Source: Campylobacteraceae bacterium (GTDB lineage Bacteria; Campylobacterota; Campylobacteria; Campylobacterales; Sulfurovaceae). From it: DNA of 20,060 bases. The notes beneath the pieces were generated by a model. The model made no database searches. It was not told the origin of the DNA and worked only from the letters and a program-made list of their open reading frames with translations. The stretch is from contig JALSHP010000155.1 in the NCBI GenBank assembly GCA_026982175.1, forward strand, positions 1 through 20,060, given 5' to 3'. How positions within the stretch are numbered: position 1 is the first letter of the stretch; each line of letters begins with the position of its first letter. Shown piece after piece: positions 14,108-20,060 of this stretch. A program made the translations under genes and the position numbers.

Positions 14108-14632
14108 CTATTTTTCATCACTTTCTAATAAACTAAAAGGAACCACAAAAAGAGGAATGGATAAAAAAGTCAAATAGGGAAAGAGGTTTAAGATATGATT
14201 ACCATTTAAATAGAAAAAGCCTAAAATCAAAATGCCATACGCACTTAAACGATAAAAAGAGAAAGAGGCTTTCGCATCTTTGGTGGTCTCCAAAACAGAG
14301 CGTCTGGATTTTTTTAAATTCGCACGTTCCTCTTTGACCACATCGACTAAGGTGCGATGGCAATCGCCCCCTACATCTACCTTTTCTTCATCATACAAAT
14401 CATAAGGATCTTCAAGTTTATCTAAAGTATCACGTCCATCATCAGTCACTGCCCCTGCCTTAAGTGCTTTTTTTACCATATTTTTATGGGAATTCATTGA
14501 AGCCAACATAATTAAAGCTGAAGAAAAAAAAGCAATTTGGGCATTAATCAACCATATTTGACCTTGCCATAAATAAATAACAATGGCTAAAAAAAGGTCT
14601 ATAATCAATAAATTTAAAATCACTTTTTTCAT
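14108..14632 (-). CDS. conserved membrane protein of unknown function
   Basis: A 174-residue protein I do not recognise as a named family. Two hydrophobic segments lie at the N-terminus (about 5-24 and 28-46) and two at the C-terminus (about 132-146 and 150-170). Between them is a charged cytosolic-looking stretch with DKLEDPYDLYDEEKVD and a basic part ERANLKKSRRSVLETTKDAKASF. One Cys and one His sit in VGGDCHRTLVDVV. The start codon overlaps the stop of the upstream AtpZ/I-like gene by one base (TAATG), with GAGGAT about 11 bases before, so the two are translationally coupled and may form a membrane complex or assembly factor pair. No terminator follows, so transcription may read through into cbpA. 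Confidence 0.75.
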   Translation of the reverse strand: MKKVILNLLIIDLFLAIVIYLWQGQIWLINAQIAFFSSALIMLASMNSHKNMVKKALKAGAVTDDGRDTLDKLEDPYDLYDEEKVDVGGDCHRTLVDVVKEERANLKKSRRSVLETTKDAKASFSFYRLSAYGILILGFFYLNGNHILNLFPYLTFLSIPLFVVPFSLLESDEK

Positions 14633-14934
14633 TAGTAGTTATCATCCTCATCACTATCATCATATTGACGGTGTCTATAACGTGGGTCATCAGCTAATTC
14701 ATCTAAAGATTTTTTCTGTTTCTCATAGGCTTTATAGACATTTAAAATGGCAGCACCTACCCCAATAAATACCCCTACCCATAATAACCAAGCAACACCA
14801 AAAATATTTTTTAAAAATAGACCTAAGCCTACCCCAATTAAAACAGCAACCACCATTGAGATTCCTAAGCTAAGCCCATCAGCTGCTGAGACTATCTTTT
14901 TTAATTTTGGTTCATCTTCTTTTTTCTCTTGCAT
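14632..14934 (-). CDS. AtpZ/AtpI-family small membrane protein
   Basis: A 100-residue protein with a charged N-terminus, two membrane helices (about 20-43 and 46-68) linked by a short FLKNIFGVAWLLWVG turn, and a charged C-terminal tail ending in acidic repeats (YDDSDEDDNY). The AADGLSLGISMVVAVLIGVGLG stretch and overall plan fit the AtpZ/AtpI family (PF09527 type), small proteins that help assemble the ATP synthase c-ring or move Mg/Ca ions. No ATP synthase gene is near, so the role is inferred from family only. It follows ttcA by 23 bases and has AAGGAT upstream of the ATG at 14934; the downstream gene overlaps its stop. Confidence 0.8.
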   Translation of the reverse strand: MQEKKEDEPKLKKIVSAADGLSLGISMVVAVLIGVGLGLFLKNIFGVAWLLWVGVFIGVGAAILNVYKAYEKQKKSLDELADDPRYRHRQYDDSDEDDNY

Positions 14935-14957
14935 TTTCTCTATCCTTTTCTATGTAA

Positions 14958-15746
14958 TTAAATATCATCTCTATCCCAACGCTCTGGGTCTAAAAAGGTA
15001 TCGTCATGGATATGTTTAAATGATGCCTTTATCATTTTAAACACACGTGAATTCTCTTTTTCTAAATTGGCTAACCACACTTTTGTGTCAGCTCTTGCAT
15101 GAGGCATTTTGACCTCTTTTAACATGGCAGGACATGCTTCATCCCCTATAGGCTGTAAGTTATTATCATCTGCAAAAGCCCTCAACTGTTTCTCTCTGGC
15201 TTCAATCAGTGGTCGAATAAGATGAAACCCTCTTTGTGTTTTATAAATCGGTGCCATCGCTCTCATGGTACCATTATAGAACATGTTCATAAAAAAGCTC
15301 TCTACACTGTCATCAAAATGGTGTCCTAAAGCTACTTTTGTAAAGCCATTTTCTTCGGCAAACGTATATAATGCCCCCCTTCTCATACGCGAAAAGTAAG
15401 AACAAAAAGAAGAGTTTTCACGAATGGCATCATTGGATATTTCATAAATATTGGTATCATAAATGGTATGTTTTATGTTATATTTCTTACAATGTTCAGC
15501 CACAATATCATAAGCTTCATTGGGCATTCCATACTTAATGGTACAGGCTTCAAATTCAAACTTGAAAGGGGCATGACGCTGTATATGTTTCATCACATGA
15601 ATTAATGCCAATGAATCTTTTCCACCACTTAATCCTACCAATACTTTATCACCCTCACCAATAAGCTTAAAGGTCGCATTGGTCTTACCCACCACACGCA
15701 ATAATTTTTTTGAAATGTTTAATTGAGGTTCTATTATTCTTCCCAT
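14958..15746 (-). CDS. ttcA: TtcA-family PP-loop tRNA thiolase (atypical cysteine set)
   Basis: A 262-residue cytoplasmic enzyme of the TtcA family, which thiolates cytidine 32 of tRNA using ATP and a [4Fe-4S] cluster. The PP-loop ATPase motif SGGKDS is at 40-45, and LGHHFDDSVESFFMNMFYNG (140-159) and the RMRRG segment (120-124) are typical TtcA motifs. In E. coli TtcA the cluster is held by three Cys: a CxxC pair before RRG, and one Cys near the C-terminus. Here the pair reads CSYF (Cys115, Phe118) and the C-terminal one is Cys205 in ACPAM, so one ligand is Phe. It starts 4 bases after the mtnN stop with a weak ribosome site, suggesting coupling. It could be a TtcA-like protein with altered chemistry. 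Confidence 0.85.
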   Translation of the reverse strand: MGRIIEPQLNISKKLLRVVGKTNATFKLIGEGDKVLVGLSGGKDSLALIHVMKHIQRHAPFKFEFEACTIKYGMPNEAYDIVAEHCKKYNIKHTIYDTNIYEISNDAIRENSSFCSYFSRMRRGALYTFAEENGFTKVALGHHFDDSVESFFMNMFYNGTMRAMAPIYKTQRGFHLIRPLIEAREKQLRAFADDNNLQPIGDEACPAMLKEVKMPHARADTKVWLANLEKENSRVFKMIKASFKHIHDDTFLDPERWDRDDI

Positions 15747-15750
15747 AATA

Positions 15751-16443
15751 TTAATCTATTTTTTCAACCATGTCTAAAATAAAGTTTGCAGAGATTTTTG
15801 CAGAGCTTACCATAAACTCATCAAAATCTACTCCTGCATCATCATTGGCTGTATCTGAAATGGCTCTTAAAATAAAAAATGGAACATCTAAGGCATCACA
15901 CACAACAGCTACCGAAGCACCCTCCATCTCCAAAGCATCTGCCTCAAAATTTTTACTAATAAACTCTTTACGCTCATTAGAAGCTACAAATTGGTCACCT
16001 GTGGCAATTGTACCCTCAATGAGTGATAAGCTACTCTTCTTAGCAACCTCTTTGGCAATAGCACGTAAATGCTTATCTGTCTCCAAAAACTTAGAACCCT
16101 CTGGGACAAATCCAAAATCATGCCCAAAAATTGAAATATCTAAATCATGTTGACATAATTTATCGGCAATAATCAAATCGCCAATTTTAAGTGCTGGATT
16201 AATTGCTCCTGCTACTCCCGAAAATAAAAGTTTATCACAAGCAAATTTTTCCAAAAGCGTTGAAGCCGTTAATGATGAAAAAACTTTCCCTATTTTAGAG
16301 TAAGCAATGACTAATGCTTTTCCTTTATAGCTTGCTTCATAGTAACTATTATTCGCATACTCAATTTTTTTAACATTTTCGACTCGCTCTAACAAAGGGG
16401 CTATCTCTTCAGGCATCGCACCCATAATGGCAATTTTACTCAT
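15751..16443 (-). CDS. mtnN: 5'-methylthioadenosine/S-adenosylhomocysteine (and aminofutalosine) nucleosidase
   Basis: A 230-residue cytosolic nucleosidase that cleaves adenine from methylthioadenosine and S-adenosylhomocysteine. In Campylobacterota the same enzyme also acts on 6-amino-6-deoxyfutalosine in menaquinone synthesis (MqnB role); that is family knowledge, not shown here. Visible signatures are GAMPEEI with Glu12, SGVAGAINP, GDQF at 149-152, EMEGA with Met173-Glu174 and SDTAND with the catalytic Asp197. Length matches the family. The start ATG at 16443 has AGGA upstream and a TATAAT -10 at 16471-16476. It is the first gene of a four-gene run with ttcA, the AtpZ/I-like gene and the membrane protein. 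Confidence 0.96.
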   Translation of the reverse strand: MSKIAIMGAMPEEIAPLLERVENVKKIEYANNSYYEASYKGKALVIAYSKIGKVFSSLTASTLLEKFACDKLLFSGVAGAINPALKIGDLIIADKLCQHDLDISIFGHDFGFVPEGSKFLETDKHLRAIAKEVAKKSSLSLIEGTIATGDQFVASNERKEFISKNFEADALEMEGASVAVVCDALDVPFFILRAISDTANDDAGVDFDEFMVSSAKISANFILDMVEKID

Positions 16444-16470
16444 ATAAATTTTCCTAATTAATTTTCTAAA

Positions 16471-16476
16471 ATTATA
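16471..16476 (-). promoter_or_regulatory. predicted -10 box of the mtnN operon
   Basis: Perfect TATAAT on the minus strand; transcript start near 16464, leaving a leader of about 20 bases with the AGGA site. No convincing -35. Confidence 0.5.
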
Positions 16477-16497
16477 GCTAAATGATTAAAAAAGTTA

Positions 16498-16503
16498 TAT
16501 ACT
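16498..16503 (+). promoter_or_regulatory. predicted -10 box of the histidine kinase gene
   Basis: TATACT; the transcript would start near 16510, ahead of the GGGAG site at 16520-16524. If this is the main promoter, the ATG at 16504 is not in the mRNA. Confidence 0.4.
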
Positions 16504-16529
16504 ATGCATAAAACAAAAAGGGAGCTGTT

Positions 16530-18401
16530 ATTTTTAAACTATCTATCACTATTTTTCTGTTTGCTTTTAACCTAGCTTATGCCTATACACTAGAGATAGG
16601 TAAGGCTCAAAAATATGAGACGACAAGCTATATACAATACAGTTTGGCAAAAGATTTAAATGAGACACCTCAAGATTTAAAAGATAGAAAATGGAAAACA
16701 GATAAAAAAAGTTTTAATGGTCTCGCGTATTTAAATAATGCCTATTGGGCAAAACTCAACATTAAAAACCCAAGAGATAAAAATCAAACTTATTATTTCA
16801 AATCTGAAAATCAGTTTACCTATAAAATTGACTACTATTTATGTCAGAATAATAAAGTTCTTCAACATATTGAAGATGGAGTTATCTCTAAAAACCATCA
16901 TAGAGCATTCAATACCAACCACATGATATTTCCTCTTGCTCTGAAAGCCAATGAAGAGGTAACTGTCTATTTTAAAATTAGAAATTACAATAAAATCAAT
17001 ATCAACTTTACACTTGTTAGTAAAGAGTATCTGCTCAACTACTATCAAAGTTACAATATCTTAGAGGGAATTTTCTTTGGAGGTATGCTTCTCATGCTGC
17101 TCTATAACCTCTTTCTATACTTTCTTCTGCGTATTCGAGTCTATGTCTATTATGTTGGTTATATTTTTTGGGTTGCCATCTATTTTTTAGGTATTTTTGG
17201 TTTTTCAGAGCGTTATTTTTCAGACTATTGTTATCTGTTCTATCTCGCTTCAGGTGCATTTTTCATCTTCTTAACCCTCTTTGTGCAATCAATACTTAAT
17301 CTAAAACAAAAGTTACCCAAAATTCAAAAGCTACTCAACTACTTTATGCTCTATTTTGCCTTATCTACCCTTACCAATATATTAGAGATTCAAAACTTCT
17401 TTATCGCCCAACTGCTATTTAATATTTTATTTATCTGTGTCTTTATCTATATTGTTCTTATTATTGCTTCAACTTACTATTTAGCTTACGCTAAACATGA
17501 CACCATCGCCCAATTTTATGCTGTTGTATGGACGACCATTGCCATTCTTGGTCTTGTTTTACCTTTTCAATATCTCAATATCATTCAACTCTCTATTCCC
17601 TCTGATTATATTTTTCAATTTTTAATCTTACTAGAATCCCTTCTCTTCTCTTTTGTTCTTGCTTACAAAATCAATCTTATTGAACGTGAAAAAAAAGAGC
17701 AAGAACGCATACTCGTTCAACAAAACAAACTAGCATCTATGGGAGAGGTCATCACCATGATAGCCCATCAATGGCGACAACCACTAAGTGAGATAAATGG
17801 TATTATCTTAAATATGGATGTTGACTACCGAAAAGAACAACTTGAAAAAGAGAATTTTACAAACTATCTTGACAACATCGAAAAGACCACCAACTATATG
17901 TCTCAAACCATCAATAACTTTATTGATTATTTCAAACATACCAAAGAGAAAGAGGAGTTTACTGTTTCAGAACTCATCAATGGTGCATTAAACATTGTCT
18001 CCTCTAGCCATTCAAAGTCTATTAACATCAAATACCTTGAACATTCAGAGATTAAACTCTTCTCTTATCGTTCAGAACTTACCCAAGCCATTCTCATTGT
18101 ACTGAATAATGCCATTGATGCTTGTTTGGCAAAAGAAGATGAAGATTTACACATTAGCATTTCCGTCACCACAACACAACGCTATATTGTCATTTCCATT
18201 AAAGATAATGGAATTGGTATTCCTCCTGAAATCATGGAAAAAATCTATGACCCCTATTTTACAACCAAACATAAAGCAAAAGGAACAGGACTTGGTTTAT
18301 ACATTTTAAAGATGATTATTGAGCAGACCATGCAAGGAAAGATAGAGATAAGTTCTAATAATAACGTTACTAAATGTAACATATATATTCTTAAAATGTG
18401 A
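16530..18401 (+). CDS. 7TMR-DISM sensor histidine kinase, start codon ATT (non-canonical) or recoded
   Basis: A 623-residue membrane sensor kinase if started at ATT 16530. Order: signal peptide with FAFNLAYA cleavage near residue 18; periplasmic DISM extracellular domain 2 (about 25-165, with YWAKLNIKNP); seven membrane segments (about 178-380); short coiled linker; HisKA domain with H-box AHQWRQP and phospho-acceptor His413; HATPase domain with LNNAIDAC (525-532), DNGIGIPP and GTGLGLYI. It would sense a small ligand, perhaps a carbohydrate or other envelope signal, and phosphorylate an unlinked response regulator; none is adjacent. The first usable ordinary start in this frame is TTG 16644, which removes the whole signal peptide. 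ATT 16530 is 5 bases after GGGAG and gives a perfect leader peptide. An ATG at 16504 in another frame could reach the kinase frame by a -1 slip at TTTAAAC (16533-16539). Confidence 0.85.
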   Translation: MFKLSITIFLFAFNLAYAYTLEIGKAQKYETTSYIQYSLAKDLNETPQDLKDRKWKTDKKSFNGLAYLNNAYWAKLNIKNPRDKNQTYYFKSENQFTYKIDYYLCQNNKVLQHIEDGVISKNHHRAFNTNHMIFPLALKANEEVTVYFKIRNYNKININFTLVSKEYLLNYYQSYNILEGIFFGGMLLMLLYNLFLYFLLRIRVYVYYVGYIFWVAIYFLGIFGFSERYFSDYCYLFYLASGAFFIFLTLFVQSILNLKQKLPKIQKLLNYFMLYFALSTLTNILEIQNFFIAQLLFNILFICVFIYIVLIIASTYYLAYAKHDTIAQFYAVVWTTIAILGLVLPFQYLNIIQLSIPSDYIFQFLILLESLLFSFVLAYKINLIEREKKEQERILVQQNKLASMGEVITMIAHQWRQPLSEINGIILNMDVDYRKEQLEKENFTNYLDNIEKTTNYMSQTINNFIDYFKHTKEKEEFTVSELINGALNIVSSSHSKSINIKYLEHSEIKLFSYRSELTQAILIVLNNAIDACLAKEDEDLHISISVTTTQRYIVISIKDNGIGIPPEIMEKIYDPYFTTKHKAKGTGLGLYILKMIIEQTMQGKIEISSNNNVTKCNIYILKM

Positions 18402-18512
18402 ATAATTTTTTCATTTTTTAAGATTAATTTAAGATATTAGACTCATATAGTAACAGTTAAATTATTTTTTCTACGAATATTCCCATATTTCTTTATTTGA
18501 AAAATATATAAC

Positions 18513-18518
18513 TATAAT
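18513..18518 (+). promoter_or_regulatory. predicted -10 box of the small lipoprotein gene
   Basis: Perfect TATAAT 41 bases before the ATG at 18559; transcript start near 18525. The preceding 110 bases after the kinase stop are AT-rich and hold no other clear element. Confidence 0.45.
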
Positions 18519-18558
18519 TATTACATCTTATAAAGATAAAACTAAAAAAGGATGTTCT

Positions 18559-18699
18559 ATGTTAAAAAAAGGATTACACTTAAGCCTACTAATGCTCTTC
18601 ATCATTGGCTGTGCAGGAACTGTGAGAGTAGCACAAGAAGATACAACTACTCCAACTCAACCACAAGTTGCTAAACCAACTCAAAAACCAATTCAATAG
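18559..18699 (+). CDS. small lipoprotein, 46 residues
   Basis: Found by direct translation. The signal peptide MLKKGLHLSLLMLFIIGC has a good lipobox IIGC with lipidation at Cys18. Only 28 residues follow: AGTVRVAQEDTTTP and a Pro/Gln/Thr-rich tail ending KPIQ, probably unstructured. AAAGGA lies about 8 bases before the ATG and a TATAAT promoter is upstream, so it is likely expressed. No family recognised. Its stop codon directly abuts the stop of the convergent 53-aa gene. It follows the histidine kinase on the same strand after 157 bases; a link is possible but unproven. Confidence 0.7.
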   Translation: MLKKGLHLSLLMLFIIGCAGTVRVAQEDTTTPTQPQVAKPTQKPIQ

Positions 18700-18861
18700 C
18701 TACTTGCTGTATCTAATACCATCAATATCAACAGTAAATTCTGTTGATGCCCCATAGTCATTTCCATTTACTTGTTCATACTTCTCATGAATTTCAAAGC
18801 CTACTGAAATAGTTAATACTAATAAAACCCCTAAAATTATTCCAAAAATTGTCTGTTTCAT
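18700..18861 (-). CDS. small single-span membrane or secreted protein, 53 residues
   Basis: Found by direct translation. The start MKQTIFGIILGVLLVLTISV is one hydrophobic helix, followed by about 33 polar residues (HEKYEQVNGNDYGAST..., ending GIRYSK) that would face the periplasm. AAGGTGAG lies 5 bases before the ATG at 18861 and a TATAAT (minus strand, 18893-18898) stands 32 bases upstream. No family recognised. The gene ends exactly one base after the end of the convergent lipoprotein gene. An ATCAACAG/CTGTTGAT inverted repeat (18727-18748) lies in its 3' part and could be a hairpin for the opposing transcript. Confidence 0.65.
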   Translation of the reverse strand: MKQTIFGIILGVLLVLTISVGFEIHEKYEQVNGNDYGASTEFTVDIDGIRYSK

Positions 18862-18892
18862 ATTGTTCTCACCTTATATTTTAATATATTTA

Positions 18893-18898
18893 ATTATA
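18893..18898 (-). promoter_or_regulatory. predicted -10 box of the 53-aa protein gene
   Basis: Perfect TATAAT on the minus strand in the 117-base AT-rich gap between the cobD-like gene and the small gene. The composition makes chance matches likely. Confidence 0.35.
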
Positions 18899-18978
18899 TT
18901 ATTTTAATAATAATATAAAACTTAAAATAATATTATTAAATAACTTAAATACTAAATCATTAAAATAAAAAACTAATC

Positions 18979-19986
18979 TTAGAACTCTTTTAAGAAAGCC
19001 TCCTCAAACACTTTCAAAAACTGCTTATTTTTAACAGCAATCCGAACAAAACTACTGTCCAAAAAATCAAAATTAGAACAGTTACGCACCATGATTTTGT
19101 AGGGTATTAATTTTTTTTGAAAAGCATTAGCATCCATATTTTTCAACTTAAGCAAAACGAAATTGGCACAAGAGGGATAAACCTCATCTATGTATGAAGA
19201 TTTTTTCAATATCGCAACCAACTGCTCCTTATACACATCATTAATGGCTCGTGATTTTAAGGGAAACGCTTCATCTCTTAATGCTGATTGTAGATAGTGA
19301 CTGTCAAATTGTGAAATTTTCCAAAGCGGTTCTCTCTCATGTAACGCTCTTATATTTTTCTTCGTAGAGAAAATAGCACCAATACGAATACCCGCCGAGC
19401 TATAAAATTTGGTCATAGATTTTAAAATATAAAGTTTGTCATAATCTTTTAAATACTTCATGGCTGAAGCATAAGTAGTAAAATCTAAAAAAGATTCATC
19501 TATCAAAATAGTACACTCTTTCTCTCTCCACTGCTTCATAAGCTTCTCTAAATCATAAAACTTTCCATCAGGAGTAGAGGGGTTCACAAAAACCACAAGC
19601 GATGCTCTTTTAAGCTCTTTCTCTATATCTTTTAGTCGGTTAATAAGCTCAACATCATAGCCATGTAATTCAGCAGAGTTTTTATACTCAGCATAGAGTG
19701 GTGCATAAAACGTACATTGTTTTAGATTTAGCTCTCTAAAAAGAGAATAGATAGCTGTTGTTGCCCCATTAAAAAGTTCTATTTGAGCTTTATCAACTTG
19801 GTAGAGTTTGGCAATAGCCTCTTGAAGCTCATCATAATTAGGATAGGCAGATATATCCAAACGGTTAAAATCTACATCTAATTTTGGTTTAAAAAAGTTT
19901 ATATTAGAAGAGAGGTCAATCACCTCATCAACCTCACAAGCTATCTCTTGCGAAAAGGCTTTAATGTTACCACCATGTGTTTGCAT
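18979..19986 (-). CDS. cobD: threonine-phosphate decarboxylase-like aminotransferase (cobalamin synthesis)
   Basis: A 335-residue PLP enzyme of fold type I, close to HisC and CobD/CobC. The N-terminus MQTHGGNIKAF with IDLSSNINFF matches the HGGN...FSxNINP start of L-threonine-O-3-phosphate decarboxylase, which supplies aminopropanol phosphate for the cobalamin lower-ligand arm. PLP-site residues visible are Asn135-Pro136 (NPSTPDG), Asp163 (LIDES), Lys193 in SMTKFYSSAG and Arg201 in GIRIG. It is somewhat shorter than many homologues (about 360). The upstream gene on the same strand looks like cbiB, whose stop overlaps this start by 20 bases, which supports the cobalamin assignment over histidinol-phosphate aminotransferase. 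The name is cobD in Salmonella usage, cobC in Pseudomonas usage. Confidence 0.85.
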   Translation of the reverse strand: MQTHGGNIKAFSQEIACEVDEVIDLSSNINFFKPKLDVDFNRLDISAYPNYDELQEAIAKLYQVDKAQIELFNGATTAIYSLFRELNLKQCTFYAPLYAEYKNSAELHGYDVELINRLKDIEKELKRASLVVFVNPSTPDGKFYDLEKLMKQWREKECTILIDESFLDFTTYASAMKYLKDYDKLYILKSMTKFYSSAGIRIGAIFSTKKNIRALHEREPLWKISQFDSHYLQSALRDEAFPLKSRAINDVYKEQLVAILKKSSYIDEVYPSCANFVLLKLKNMDANAFQKKLIPYKIMVRNCSNFDFLDSSFVRIAVKNKQFLKVFEEAFLKEF

Positions 19987-20060
19987 ATATTGTCAATCCT
20001 AGCATTATAATAAGCAGTATATCCATTCGCCATTGAAAAGAGAGGGCTTTTGAAATATCA
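19967..20060 (-). CDS. cbiB: CbiB-like adenosylcobinamide-phosphate synthase, C-terminal end only
   Basis: The reverse strand enters the window in an open frame reading DISKALSFQWRMDILLIIML and ends at a TAA (19967-19969), 20 bases inside the cobD-like gene. CbiB proteins typically end in a DI-x-x-A-L segment followed by a hydrophobic helix, as here. CbiB is an inner-membrane enzyme that attaches the aminopropanol phosphate arm, the product of the CobD enzyme, to cobyric acid. Only 30 residues are visible, so the call leans on this short match and on the overlap with cobD. Confidence 0.6.
   Translation of the reverse strand, partial: DISKALSFQWRMDILLIIMLGLTIYANTWW

Noticed and set aside
15770..16153. 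127-codon frame antisense to mtnN
   Set aside because: Ser/Lys/Ala-rich shadow of a well-conserved enzyme gene; no family resemblance.
18389..18422. CTTAAAATG / CATTTTTTAAG as a terminator after the histidine kinase
   Set aside because: The arms match only with two unpaired T, and the stem would be nearly all AT.
18903..18940. TTTAATAATA / TATTATTAAA inverted repeat before the 53-aa gene
   Set aside because: Only A and T; such matches are expected by chance in this AT-rich gap.
1..20060. tRNA, rRNA, CRISPR array, complete insertion sequence, toxin-antitoxin pair, prophage or replication origin
   Set aside because: None was seen when reading both strands; all gaps are under 300 bases and AT-rich without cloverleaf or regularly spaced repeats.

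Overview
The window looks like chromosomal DNA of a Campylobacterota (epsilonproteobacterial) species, probably a free-living, low-GC, respiring relative of Sulfurovum, Sulfurimonas or Sulfurospirillum. The main grounds are the htrA / hspR / cbpA cluster known from Campylobacter, a membrane histidine kinase with the AHQWRQP H-box common in this phylum, a multiheme cytochrome c lipoprotein, and low GC content with AT-rich intergenic gaps carrying TATAAT-like -10 boxes. The assignment comes from gene content and protein style, not from a database comparison. I saw no rRNA, tRNA, CRISPR array, complete insertion sequence or phage gene. No gap between genes exceeds 300 bases.

Layout. 1-2470, all minus: a PIF1-like helicase running off the left edge, a DOMON-like protein, a 57-bp inverted-repeat element and a small cupin. 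2585-2926, plus: solitary PII protein glnB, sharing a control region with the cupin that contains a perfect FNR-type box. 2958-6537, minus: tauE/safE-like exporter then uvrA, a tight two-gene operon. 6652-10410, minus: a FadL-type outer-membrane channel and a five-heme lipoprotein cytochrome c, with GTTGGGG/CCCCAAC hairpins after both genes and a 38-bp perfect palindrome between them. 10574-12795, plus: kdsB (Kdo activation for LPS) and htrA (periplasmic protease), each followed by a hairpin. 12799-16443, minus: mtnN-ttcA-AtpZ/I-like-membrane protein, then cbpA-hspR behind its own strong promoter. 16530-18699, plus: a 7TMR-DISM histidine kinase with no conventional start codon for its signal peptide, and a 46-aa lipoprotein. 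18700-20060, minus: a 53-aa membrane protein, a CobD/CobC-type threonine-phosphate decarboxylase, and the C-terminal end of CbiB.

Functional themes: envelope stress and protein quality control (HtrA, CbpA, HspR), periplasmic electron transfer (cytochrome), outer-membrane biogenesis and transport (KdsB, FadL), DNA maintenance (UvrA, PIF1-like), nitrogen signalling (GlnB) and cobalamin synthesis (CbiB, CobD). Most of this is ordinary core genome. The most unusual points are the start of the histidine kinase (ATT start, or a -1 slip on U UUA AAC from an upstream ATG), a TtcA with one of its three expected Fe-S cysteines replaced by Phe, the FNR-type box placed at -41.5 of the cupin promoter, and several precise palindromes. 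I did not find a convincing new multi-gene system.
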